Shown one piece after another: positions 1 to 7,004 of a stretch of 16,962 bases of DNA. Origin of the DNA: Dehalococcoidia bacterium UBA1123 (GTDB lineage Bacteria > Chloroflexota > Dehalococcoidia > Lucifugimonadales > UBA1123); the NCBI GenBank assembly GCA_002313895.1, contig DCAW01000098.1, forward strand, positions 1-16,962. Direction: 5' to 3'. A program made the translations under genes and the position numbers. Position 1 is the stretch's first letter; every line of letters begins with the position of its first letter. The notes under the pieces were generated by a model. That model saw only the letters and a list, made by a program, of their open reading frames with translations, made no database searches and was not told where the DNA came from.

Positions 1-545
1 GCGGCGCGGCTGGCCCCGCCTATAAGTATCGGCGGCCCTGGTTTCTGAATTGGCTTAGGCGAAAACTTCACGCCAGAGAACGAAAAGAACTCGCCGTCAA
101 ACTCCGGGTCCTCAGATTCCCAAAGCTCTCTCATGATCTTTATGCTCTCGTCCGCGTAGCGTCCCCGCGTCTCGAATGTGCTGCCGAGCGCGTCCGACTC
201 TGGTTTCAGAGCGCCGACACCCACACCGACGTTGAGGCGTCCTTTGGACATTACATCCACAGTCGCCAGTGTCTTCGCCAATACCAGCGGGTTGAGGTAA
301 GGCAGCACAAGCACCGTCGTCCCCAACCGCACCTTCTCAGTATGAGCTGCCACCCACGTCAGGACAGTCATGGCGTCGTAGTAGGGTTTGCTTCCAAGGC
401 GGTCAAAAATGTATCCGACATTCAAGATGTGGTGGTTGACCCAGACTGAATCGAAGCCCAACTCTTCGGCTCTTTTGCCGATGTTAAGGACATCGGCTGG
501 ATCATCCAATCCGAAGTTGTGGGGAATAATAAACCCGAATTTCAT
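1..545 (-). CDS. LLM-class (luciferase-like) flavin/F420-dependent oxidoreductase, C-terminus cut off by window edge
   Basis: I translated this partial gene by hand from the minus strand. It starts at ATG 545-543, with GAGG (553-556 on the plus strand) 7 nt upstream, and stays open to base 1, giving 181 residues. Full-length relatives are about 280-300 aa, so roughly 60% is present. The protein begins MKFGFIIPHNFG and carries typical TIM-barrel luciferase-like features: RAEELGFDSVWVNHH near residue 25, LGTTVLVLPYLNP near 75, SKGRLNVGVGVG near 100, and GPPILIGGASRAA at the edge. Such proteins use FMN or reduced F420 for oxidations or reductions of small organic molecules; the substrate cannot be read from sequence. 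Only 12 bp separate it from the upstream aldo/keto reductase stop, so the two are probably co-transcribed. The family call is firm; the choice between F420 and FMN is not. Confidence 0.88.
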   Translation of the reverse strand, partial: MKFGFIIPHNFGLDDPADVLNIGKRAEELGFDSVWVNHHILNVGYIFDRLGSKPYYDAMTVLTWVAAHTEKVRLGTTVLVLPYLNPLVLAKTLATVDVMSKGRLNVGVGVGALKPESDALGSTFETRGRYADESIKIMRELWESEDPEFDGEFFSFSGVKFSPKPIQKPGPPILIGGASRA

Positions 546-557
546 CAGATCGCCTCG

Positions 558-1490
558 CTAGTTCGCGCCCAATATGCCGTTGACTTCGTCAACTTCTTCG
601 GTCGTGAGGTCCCATGCAGCGGCTTTAGAATTTGTTATCACCTGCTCAATTTTGGTAGCTCCTGCGATCACCGAACTGACAGCCTTGTTAGCCAACAGCC
701 ACGAGAACGCGAGGTCCAGCACCGTGTGGTCTCGAGCTTCGGCGAAAGCAATCAGTCCATCCAGGACATCAAAATTTTTGTCGGTGAACATTCCACGGTC
801 GTTCGCGGCCAGCCGTGTGCCCGCTGGAGCGTCTTCATTGCGCCTGTACTTGCCTGTGAGGAAACCGTTCTCTAAAGGATAGTAGGGCAGAATCCCGACG
901 CCGTATTTCTGGCAGAACGGCACGAGCTCATTCTCCACAACCCGATCCATCATCGAGTATCGGGGTTGAGTGCTGACCAAAGACGTGACACCAAGACTTT
1001 GGGCTGTCCAAGCAGCCTCGCAGGCATGCCAAGCTGAGAAATTGGAGCTGCCTGCATATCTGATCTTCCCCTGGCTCACGAGATCGTCAAGCGTTCGCAA
1101 GGTTTCCTCCAGAGGCGTGTTGGAGTCCCACCAATGAATCTGGTACAGGTCGATGTAATCGGTGTCGAGCCGGCGAAGACTGGCCTCGACCTCGGCTATG
1201 ATGTGACGCCGCGAGTTACCCGCATTATTCGGTCCTTCGTTCATGCGACTGGAAACTTTGGTGGCGAGGACAGCCTGATCGCGCTTGCCCTTCAGCGCCT
1301 TGCCAATATATTCCTCTGACAACCCTTTGCCGTAGCTGTTGGCGGTGTCAATCATGTTGATGCCGACATCCAGCGCATGATTCACAATCAACGCGGTCTG
1401 GGCAGCGTCCAGCCTCATGCCAAAGTTGTTCGTTCCCAGACCTATGGTAGAGACCTGAAGACCCGAGTTGCCAAGTTGTCGATATTCCAC
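558..1490 (-). CDS. Aldo/keto reductase
   Basis: NAD(P)H-dependent oxidoreductase of the aldo/keto reductase superfamily (TIM barrel), cytosolic. Counting from the longest possible start (TTG at 1496, 312 aa), the catalytic tetrad is complete: D50 and Y55 in MIDTANSYG, K80 in LATKVSS and H121 in YQIHWWD. The cofactor-binding end SSVIAGATKIEQV lies near residue 275. Start choice: a GAGAGGA Shine-Dalgarno runs directly into the TTG but sits 6 nt before a GTG at 1490-1488, so I prefer the GTG (310 aa). The family resembles the YajO/Tas-like or voltage-gated K+ channel beta-subunit-like reductases; the real substrate, an aldehyde or ketone, is unknown. It lies about 18 bp after comB and 12 bp before the LLM oxidoreductase, apparently within one operon. 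Confidence 0.93.
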   Translation of the reverse strand: MEYRQLGNSGLQVSTIGLGTNNFGMRLDAAQTALIVNHALDVGINMIDTANSYGKGLSEEYIGKALKGKRDQAVLATKVSSRMNEGPNNAGNSRRHIIAEVEASLRRLDTDYIDLYQIHWWDSNTPLEETLRTLDDLVSQGKIRYAGSSNFSAWHACEAAWTAQSLGVTSLVSTQPRYSMMDRVVENELVPFCQKYGVGILPYYPLENGFLTGKYRRNEDAPAGTRLAANDRGMFTDKNFDVLDGLIAFAEARDHTVLDLAFSWLLANKAVSSVIAGATKIEQVITNSKAAAWDLTTEEVDEVNGILGAN

Positions 1491-1508
1491 GAACAATCCT
1501 CTCAGTGG

Positions 1509-2198
1509 TTACAAGTCTTCGCGGCGAGCGACCAGCAGTCCACTTTCTCGGTTGACTTTTATTGCGAACGTGAACGCATTGATTCGTAGGGCCAGGTCTT
1601 TATCCTCGGGCCGGAAATGAGGCTGGCTAGGGTCATCGTATTTTTGAGACTCGTAGCCAGACAGCACGAGATTCCGGACAGAATCGTGGTCTGGCTCTCG
1701 CCCTTGCAGCAGGTTTCGCAAGAACAGAGCGCACTGTTCGTCCTCGTCCGTTCGCACTTTGCCCTCAGACCCCATGGCTACGATAGTGACGACGTCCGGG
1801 TCTCGGCGTTTTATTGCCTCGACGGTCGCCGCCGCTATGGCGAACGACCCGGCATAAATTTGGTCCGCCTTCGTCACAGTGGTCATTCCCACCGTGCCAG
1901 CGCGGGTCGACTGAATCAGCGTCTTTCCGTCAACATCTGCCTTGGACATATCGTAAGGTGAGTTTCCTAGATCGAAACCTTCAGGTCGGATTCCGCCCAC
2001 TTCACCGATACAAATCTCGCCGACACTCTGTCTCTTTAACTCCAGCGCTTCGGCCACCTCTGCGACCAAGATGATTTTCTCGGCTCCCCTGGAAAATGCC
2101 ACAGCGGCGGTTGTGAATGCTCTAAAGACGTCAATAACGATTACAGTGCCTTCAGCCTCCTGCGCGCCGCGCAAAAGGCTGCCGATTCTTATTTCCAT
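1509..2198 (-). CDS. comB: 2-phosphosulfolactate phosphatase family protein (ComB)
   Basis: Predicted Mg2+-dependent phosphatase of the ComB family, which converts (R)-2-phospho-3-sulfolactate to sulfolactate. In methanogens this is step two of coenzyme M synthesis; bacterial homologues are common, but their role is less clear. Family motifs are in order over 229 aa, the usual length: VIDVFRAFTT (residues 21-30), GEVGGIRPEGFDLGNSP (65-81), STRAGT (97-102), GSFAIAAAT (117-125) and DEDEQCALFL (151-160). The ATG start has AAGGA 6 nt upstream. It follows the geranylgeranyl-reductase-family gene by 42 bp and precedes the aldo/keto reductase by about 18 bp. ComA and ComC partners are not in this window, so a coenzyme M pathway cannot be claimed; sulfolactate metabolism or a different phosphorylated substrate are alternatives. 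Confidence 0.9.
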   Translation of the reverse strand: MEIRIGSLLRGAQEAEGTVIVIDVFRAFTTAAVAFSRGAEKIILVAEVAEALELKRQSVGEICIGEVGGIRPEGFDLGNSPYDMSKADVDGKTLIQSTRAGTVGMTTVTKADQIYAGSFAIAAATVEAIKRRDPDVVTIVAMGSEGKVRTDEDEQCALFLRNLLQGREPDHDSVRNLVLSGYESQKYDDPSQPHFRPEDKDLALRINAFTFAIKVNRESGLLVARREDL

Positions 2199-2240
2199 TT
2201 GGAATCCTTGTGCGATGAAACTAGGAAATTCGAGTCTGAA

Positions 2241-3470
2241 TTAAGTCTGCGCGTTCCCTCGGACGAAGAACCGTTGTGGAAGCGCGGGGTCTCTCAATCC
2301 TGAACGCCTTTGGAGAAACGGGGTCACGCGGACGAGATCTGAGAGGAAGTCGATTAAATTTCCAGTGGCTTTATGTGTGAGCATCACGTTGACATAAGTT
2401 TGGTCTCCCCGGAGGATCCGACGAGCCAACGCCCAGACTAGTGATGTATGTTTTTCCGCCCACATATATAACCCAGGGTTTAGCTGGAACAGGTCGTGGA
2501 AACGCAGAGATATGTTCAGTTCAGGGACGAGTTCCGATTCAATCTCCCGCTTGTAATTCAATAAGTCGGCGGTCTCACCGCCAATGTAGTCAGCGATGTT
2601 TCTTGCGGCAGTTTGGCCGCTCCAGATTGAAGAATAGATGCCTTCATCGCTCATGGGGTCGACTAACCCTGCCGCGTCGCCCACGAGAGCCACATTGCCA
2701 TCGACAAGGGGAGAATCCGGTTTCCGGATTGTGAGGTAATGGCCGCGAAGACCCCACATATTTTCTGACTCAAATCCGTGGAATTTCGCGAGATTGTTAA
2801 GGCTGTTTCGAAGGCCAGGCCCGACGTATCGCCATCCGCCAATGCCGACATTGAGATGGTCTCCTTTGGGGAACACCCAGCCGTATCCGCCAGGGACGCT
2901 TCCAACGTCAAGGCCAAAACACGTTTGCCACTCTTCGGGCATCCCTCCCAGCGGTGTGATATTTCCTTCCAGGGCTATCTGCTGCCAAAAATTTTGCTCG
3001 ATTCCTGACATTTGCGCAGTCTTGCCGTTCGCCCCGTCAGCGGCAACCAACACCGAAGCTGTGAACGTCTCATCGTCTGTGGAGATGTCAACTGACGTCG
3101 CATCCCGAGACACATGGCGAACGGTCGCCCGCTCTTTCAGAGTTACGCCTGCTTCCAGCGCTTTTTCCAGCAGGAGCATGTCGAAGTTTCTCCGCTGGGT
3201 CATGCTCACAAGGTGGTCGTCCGAACGGCGGCTGAATCCGCTTCCCTGCTTGTGGGTAAGGTACACATCGGTGATGACGCGCTCAACAACAGATTCAATG
3301 CTGAACGGCAGCAGTCTCAAGGCTCGAACTGTGATGCCGCCACCGCAAGGCTTGTCTCTCGGAAACTCAGCCTTGTCAAGCAAAAGGACTGACAGTCCCC
3401 GCTCGGCGCACTCTCTGGCCGTCGTGCTTCCGGCAGGGCCAGCTCCGACGACTATGACGTCAAATCGCAT
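2241..3470 (-). CDS. Geranylgeranyl reductase family FAD-dependent oxidoreductase
   Basis: FAD-dependent reductase that typically saturates double bonds of geranylgeranyl chains (ChlP/BchP of chlorophyll synthesis, or archaeal lipid/menaquinone reductases). The 409-aa protein shows a Rossmann motif GAGPAGS at residues 9-15 with D32 ending strand 2, then the family signature PRDKPCGGG (37-45). Further along are LVAADGANG (141-149), GYGWVFPKGDHLNVGIGG (195-212) and the second FAD motif LVGDAAGLVDPMSDEG (262-277). No transmembrane helix or signal peptide is apparent. The ATG start is preceded by a run of seven A residues and a weak GAGCGAAG. It sits 64 bp downstream of ispH, which supplies isoprenoid precursors, supporting a prenyl-chain substrate. 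With no chlorophyll genes in view, reduction of a menaquinone side chain or a membrane lipid is as likely as a pigment role. Confidence 0.9.
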   Translation of the reverse strand: MRFDVIVVGAGPAGSTTARECAERGLSVLLLDKAEFPRDKPCGGGITVRALRLLPFSIESVVERVITDVYLTHKQGSGFSRRSDDHLVSMTQRRNFDMLLLEKALEAGVTLKERATVRHVSRDATSVDISTDDETFTASVLVAADGANGKTAQMSGIEQNFWQQIALEGNITPLGGMPEEWQTCFGLDVGSVPGGYGWVFPKGDHLNVGIGGWRYVGPGLRNSLNNLAKFHGFESENMWGLRGHYLTIRKPDSPLVDGNVALVGDAAGLVDPMSDEGIYSSIWSGQTAARNIADYIGGETADLLNYKREIESELVPELNISLRFHDLFQLNPGLYMWAEKHTSLVWALARRILRGDQTYVNVMLTHKATGNLIDFLSDLVRVTPFLQRRSGLRDPALPQRFFVRGNAQT

Positions 3471-3534
3471 TTTTTTGCTTCGCTCATCGCAGGCGTGTCA
3501 AATTCGTTCAAGGCCTGAAAAACAGTGGAATTGA

Positions 3535-4437
3535 TTACTCTCTCAATTGGGCAGGCAGCACGAAACTGACATCTTCATCGTCGCCGTCAATCCGCTCAAC
3601 CTCGTCTGCTCCCAGCGATTCAATCACAGCCTGGACCATGCTCTCCGGTGTGGAAGCTCCAGAGGTTATGCCCACATTCTCAACGCCTTCCAGCCAGGAG
3701 GAGTCCAGCTCGTCGGGGCCGTTAATCAGGTACGCGTCGACGCCGTGAGCCTGTGCGACCTCGCGCAATCGGTTGCAGTTGGAACTGTTTTCGGCGCCGA
3801 TGACCAGCACGAGTTCGACCAATTTGCACAACTGTTTAACCGCGGCCTGACGACTTGTGGTTGCATAACACAGGTCATTGCGAACGATAACGTCCGAGAA
3901 TTTGCTCTTAATCTCTTCGATTGACCGTTTTGTGTCGTCAACGGAAAGCGTCGTCTGCGTCAATACCGTGACCGGGGTATCTTCATCCCAATCAGGCATG
4001 ACCAACTCGTTGCGATCGTTGACCAGAAACATATCCGTCTGGCCCATCGTTCCTTTGACCTCTTGGTGCCCCTTGTGTCCAACCAGAACCAGCCTGCGGC
4101 CATCGTTAGCGTACTTAATAGCCTCATTGTGGACTTTGGTCACGAGCGGGCAAGTGGCGTCGATGACATTGAGATTGCGCTTTTTCGCCTTGGCAAAATC
4201 TTCAGGCGGCGAGCCGTGAGCCGAGAACACCACCGTCGACCCTTCCGGAATCTCGTCGACGTCCTCAACTGTCATTGCGCCCTTTTCCTCCAGGGAATTG
4301 ACCACATTCGGATTGTGGACAATCTGGTGTTTCACGTACACGGGATGAGAGTATTTTTTTAACGCCAATTCCACCACATCAACCGCTCTGACAACCCCAG
4401 CGCAAAAACCTCTAGGGACACCCAGATACACCTTCAC
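3535..4437 (-). CDS. ispH: 4-hydroxy-3-methylbut-2-enyl diphosphate reductase (IspH/LytB)
   Basis: Last enzyme of the MEP pathway: reduces HMBPP to isopentenyl and dimethylallyl diphosphate using a [4Fe-4S] cluster. The three cluster cysteines are visible, numbered from the longest possible GTG start at 4452: C17 in VPRGFCAGV, C101 in DATCPLVTKVH and C195 in NDLCYATTSRQ. Substrate and catalytic residues are also present: H42 (HQIVHNP), H79 (SAHGSPP), H126 and E131 (VGHKGHQEVKGTMGQ), T167 (LTQTTLSVDDT), and ENSSNCNRL further on. Start choice: GGAGG lies 8 nt before a second GTG at 4437-4435, giving a 300-aa protein beginning MKVYLGVPRGFC, which matches the family N-terminus better than the 305-aa version. 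It is the first gene of the minus-strand operon and divergent from the aminotransferase. Confidence 0.97.
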   Translation of the reverse strand: MKVYLGVPRGFCAGVVRAVDVVELALKKYSHPVYVKHQIVHNPNVVNSLEEKGAMTVEDVDEIPEGSTVVFSAHGSPPEDFAKAKKRNLNVIDATCPLVTKVHNEAIKYANDGRRLVLVGHKGHQEVKGTMGQTDMFLVNDRNELVMPDWDEDTPVTVLTQTTLSVDDTKRSIEEIKSKFSDVIVRNDLCYATTSRQAAVKQLCKLVELVLVIGAENSSNCNRLREVAQAHGVDAYLINGPDELDSSWLEGVENVGITSGASTPESMVQAVIESLGADEVERIDGDDEDVSFVLPAQLRE

Positions 4438-4470
4438 AAGTCTGGCCTCCACGGAGCAATTTCCACCCAG

Positions 4471-4499
4471 ATTCTAACACAAACTGGAGACTGGACAGG
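4471..4499 (-). promoter_or_regulatory. Putative extended -10 promoter for the ispH operon
   Basis: On the minus strand, TGTTAGAAT gives a TAGAAT -10 hexamer (plus-strand 4471-4476) with an extended TG one base upstream. The -35 region, near 4494-4499 (CCTGTC), is poor, which fits an extended -10 promoter. Transcription would begin near 4464, leaving a 5' leader of about 27 nt before the GTG start at 4437. Assigned by eye only. Confidence 0.4.
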
Positions 4500-4529
4500 T
4501 TGTGCGCGTTGGTATAGCCTTCCTATTTA
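4500..4529 (+). promoter_or_regulatory. Putative promoter for the aminotransferase gene
   Basis: TTGTGC (4500-4505) and TATTTA (4524-4529) are separated by 18 bp on the plus strand, upstream of the preferred ATG at 4553. Both hexamers deviate from consensus. This site lies back-to-back with the ispH promoter, so the two operons share a short control region of about 115 bp. The weak match means the site is tentative. Confidence 0.3.
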
Positions 4530-4552
4530 AGAATATCGCAGGGGTTCGGAAC

Positions 4553-5716
4553 ATGAAACTGGCTCGAAGAATGAGCAGGTTAGGCACAGAAACTGCGTTT
4601 GAAGTGCTCGCGAAAGCGCGCGTTTTGGAGGCGGAAGGCATGCACGTGATTCACCTCGAAATAGGTGAACCGGATTTTGAAACTCCATCCAACGTGATTG
4701 ACGCAGGCTCTGCCGCTCTCAACAATGGGTTTACCCATTACAATCCTTCTCCGGGATTCAACGACCTTCGAGACGGAATCGCCGAGGAAATATCGTCGAC
4801 CAGGGGAATCTCCGTTACCGGCGATCAGGTTGTGGTCACTCCCGGCGGCAAGCCAATCATGTTCTTCACGATCATGGCCCTCGTGGATCAGGGCGACGAG
4901 GTTCTGTACCCAAACCCGGGATTCCCGATTTATGAGTCGATGATCGAGTTTGTGGGCGGCGTCCCTGTGCCGATGCGGCTCTACGAGTCGCGGGAGTTCG
5001 GCATTGACGTCGACGAAGTAGCTTCCCAGATAACCGACCGCACAAGATTGATGATTGTAAATTCGCCGAACAACCCTTGCGGCAGCATCATCACAAAAGA
5101 GGATTTGGAGAAGCTGGCAAATCTGGCGAAGGAGCACGACATCGCGGTGCTTTCCGACGAAATTTACAATCGGTTCCTGTACGACGGAGACCATTATTCA
5201 ATCACAAGTTTTCCGGACATGCGCGATCGCTCAATAATCCTGGACGGCTTCTCGAAGACCTACGCTATGACCGGATGGCGGATTGGATATGGCGTAATGC
5301 CCCTTGAGTTGGTGGAGCCAATCTCCAGGCTGGTTACGAACAGCGTGTCCTGCACCGCCAGTTTCACGCAAATGGCTGCGCTGGAGGCCCTGAGTGGCTC
5401 TCAGGATTCATCGAACCAGATGGTCGCCGAGTTCAAAAGCCGCCGAGACATTATCGTCGAAGGCCTAAACGCCATTCCTGGGATTAATTGCGCCATGCCG
5501 CAAGGAGCTTTTTACGTGTTCCCCAACATCGAAGGCACTGGCATGAGCAGCCTCAAGTTCGCGGACAATCTTCTTAACGATGGCGGCGTTGCGTGTCTGG
5601 CCGGAGAATCGTTCGGAAAATACGGCAAAGGATATGTTCGTTTCTCCTTCGCAAACTCGTCTGAGAACATTGAAGAGGCTCTGGATCGAATCAAGAATTT
5701 CGTGGGGTCACGCTAA
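4553..5716 (+). CDS. Pyridoxal phosphate-dependent class I/II aminotransferase (aspartate aminotransferase-like)
   Basis: Fold-type I PLP aminotransferase, cytosolic; probably transfers the amino group between aspartate, alanine or another amino acid and 2-oxoglutarate. Using the 387-aa form, motifs are HLEIGEPDFETP near residue 34, the PLP-anchoring N174 in NSPNNPCG, D202 and Y205 in LSDEIYNRF, the Schiff-base lysine K235 in DGFSKTYAMTGWR, and the final carboxylate-binding arginine in GYVRFSFANS. An upstream GTG at 4502 would add 17 residues, but the ATG at 4553 has AGGGG 8 nt upstream and yields MKLARRMSRLGTETAFEVL, the typical family start. It is divergent from ispH and 67 bp ahead of the SIS gene. 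Substrate specificity (aspartate, alanine, aromatic or LL-DAP) cannot be fixed from sequence. Confidence 0.93.
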   Translation: MKLARRMSRLGTETAFEVLAKARVLEAEGMHVIHLEIGEPDFETPSNVIDAGSAALNNGFTHYNPSPGFNDLRDGIAEEISSTRGISVTGDQVVVTPGGKPIMFFTIMALVDQGDEVLYPNPGFPIYESMIEFVGGVPVPMRLYESREFGIDVDEVASQITDRTRLMIVNSPNNPCGSIITKEDLEKLANLAKEHDIAVLSDEIYNRFLYDGDHYSITSFPDMRDRSIILDGFSKTYAMTGWRIGYGVMPLELVEPISRLVTNSVSCTASFTQMAALEALSGSQDSSNQMVAEFKSRRDIIVEGLNAIPGINCAMPQGAFYVFPNIEGTGMSSLKFADNLLNDGGVACLAGESFGKYGKGYVRFSFANSSENIEEALDRIKNFVGSR

Positions 5717-5783
5717 CGACCCGCCTCTACTCGATTCTGATCGCCGATGTCAAATCATTTGTTGAAATCCAGAAGGAGCATGA

Positions 5784-6875
5784 ATGACCACCCCTCCTCC
5801 GATGCGACATGCCCACCCGTACCACATGCACGAGGCGATACTCGGCCAACCAGACGCGATATCTCGAATGCTTGCTGAGGAACGCCACTCAATTGGCGCC
5901 CTCGCAGACATCGCTCGAAACGTTGAAAAAATCCACATCGTGGGCATCGGGACTTCATGGCATGCGTCGTTGGTGGGAGAATACCTTCTCACTACTGTCG
6001 GCAACAGAGAGGACGCCAGAGCTTGGAATTCCTTCGAGTTTTGCTCCCATCCGCCCGCTCTGAGCGAATCCGACCTCGTGATCGTGATGAGCCACCGAGG
6101 CACCAAGATGTACTCGGCTCAGGCTTTGGAGCATGCCCGTCAGGCAGGCGCCGCGACCGCGATCGTGACAGGCGTCGGCTCAGCGGCTAACACTGATCTT
6201 GCAGACGCGGTTGTCCGCACCACGATTTCCGACCCGTCGTCCGCATTCACAATCAGCCACACCGGCGCGATGACGGCTCTTTCGATGCTGGCCGCCGAGT
6301 TGGGAGACTCCCCAGAAGGAACGATCCTCAAGAACGAGCTTTCGAGGCTCCCTGATTTGGTTTCCGGCGCGCTCAAGAGCGAGGACTCGATCAAAAACTG
6401 GGCCACCGCCACGGCAGACATCCAGCGTCACTATTTCACCGGCTGGGGTCCCAACACCTCCACAGCCTACGAAGTGTCACTGAAAATGAAGGAAGCCAAC
6501 TACTCCACCACAGAAGGTCTTCAACTGGAGCAATATCTTCACGGGCCATTCGTCTCCACAGACGAAGGCTGTCAGGTTACGTTCGTCGCGCCTCCGACAA
6601 CCGGGAAAGACCGTGTTGTAGATTTGATGGGTGCGGCCAAAGAAGTTGGCGCTCGAACAGCCGCCATCGTTCAGGCCGGCGACGAGACTCGGTCTCTGTT
6701 GGTTGACACAGCGATATCAGTGCCGGCCGTGTCAGAACTGCTATCGCCCATTGTGTACCTGGTTCCGCTTCAACTCTACACCTACTGGCTAGCTCTAGAG
6801 TTGGATCACAACCCCGACACGTTCAGGCTCGACGACCCTCGCCATATGTCTGCCAAGGCGCATTACCAGTTATAA
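5784..6875 (+). CDS. SIS domain protein, GlmS isomerase-domain-like, without a glutaminase domain
   Basis: The protein has two sugar isomerase (SIS) domains resembling the C-terminal half of glucosamine-6-phosphate synthase (GlmS) or AgaS/FrlB-type sugar-phosphate isomerase/deaminases. The first spans about residues 48-175, with HIVGIGTSWHAS (51-62) matching the GlmS GCGTSYHA loop and VMSHRGTK (101-108) at the SQSGET position. The second spans about 215-350, with EVSLKMKEANYSTTEGLQLE and QYLHGPF matching the GlmS EALKLKE..E..KHGP region. The N-terminal glutamine amidotransferase domain of GlmS (about 240 aa, catalytic Cys1) is absent, so it likely uses free ammonia, deaminates, or isomerizes a sugar phosphate. 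AAGGAG lies 5 nt before the ATG. It lies between the aminotransferase and nadE; the linkage does not reveal the substrate. Confidence 0.85.
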   Translation: MTTPPPMRHAHPYHMHEAILGQPDAISRMLAEERHSIGALADIARNVEKIHIVGIGTSWHASLVGEYLLTTVGNREDARAWNSFEFCSHPPALSESDLVIVMSHRGTKMYSAQALEHARQAGAATAIVTGVGSAANTDLADAVVRTTISDPSSAFTISHTGAMTALSMLAAELGDSPEGTILKNELSRLPDLVSGALKSEDSIKNWATATADIQRHYFTGWGPNTSTAYEVSLKMKEANYSTTEGLQLEQYLHGPFVSTDEGCQVTFVAPPTTGKDRVVDLMGAAKEVGARTAAIVQAGDETRSLLVDTAISVPAVSELLSPIVYLVPLQLYTYWLALELDHNPDTFRLDDPRHMSAKAHYQL

Positions 6876-6876
6876 T
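6871..6876 (+). promoter_or_regulatory. Perfect TATAAT -10 element overlapping the SIS gene stop codon
   Basis: A consensus TATAAT coincides with the TAA stop of the SIS gene. It could be the -10 box of a promoter for nadE, with an untranslated leader of about 120 nt before the chosen start at 7005. No convincing -35 hexamer is found 16-18 bp upstream (GTCTGC or similar), so its function is uncertain. Confidence 0.3.
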
Positions 6877-7004
6877 GGCTGCTAGATGTCGGCTTTCAGC
6901 CTTCAAGGTCTTGGTCGTCTGGTGTCTTGCAACGAAAATCGCAAGTTCGCCCAACAAAGGCCAGGCGCGCAGTCCGGATTTTTTCAATAAATACTGGAGA
7001 TATG

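Noticed and set aside
2794..3534. 246-aa open frame antisense to the geranylgeranyl reductase gene
   Set aside because: The opposite strand encodes clear FAD motifs across the same region; the antisense product is low-complexity and Ser/Arg/Pro-rich with no recognisable domain, so it is a shadow.
4580..5194. 204-aa open frame antisense to the aminotransferase
   Set aside because: The aminotransferase frame carries all PLP motifs; the antisense protein has no recognisable features.
6891..6901. GGCTTTCAGCC hairpin after the SIS gene as a terminator
   Set aside because: The stem is only 4 bp and no T-run follows, so it does not meet the pattern of an intrinsic terminator.
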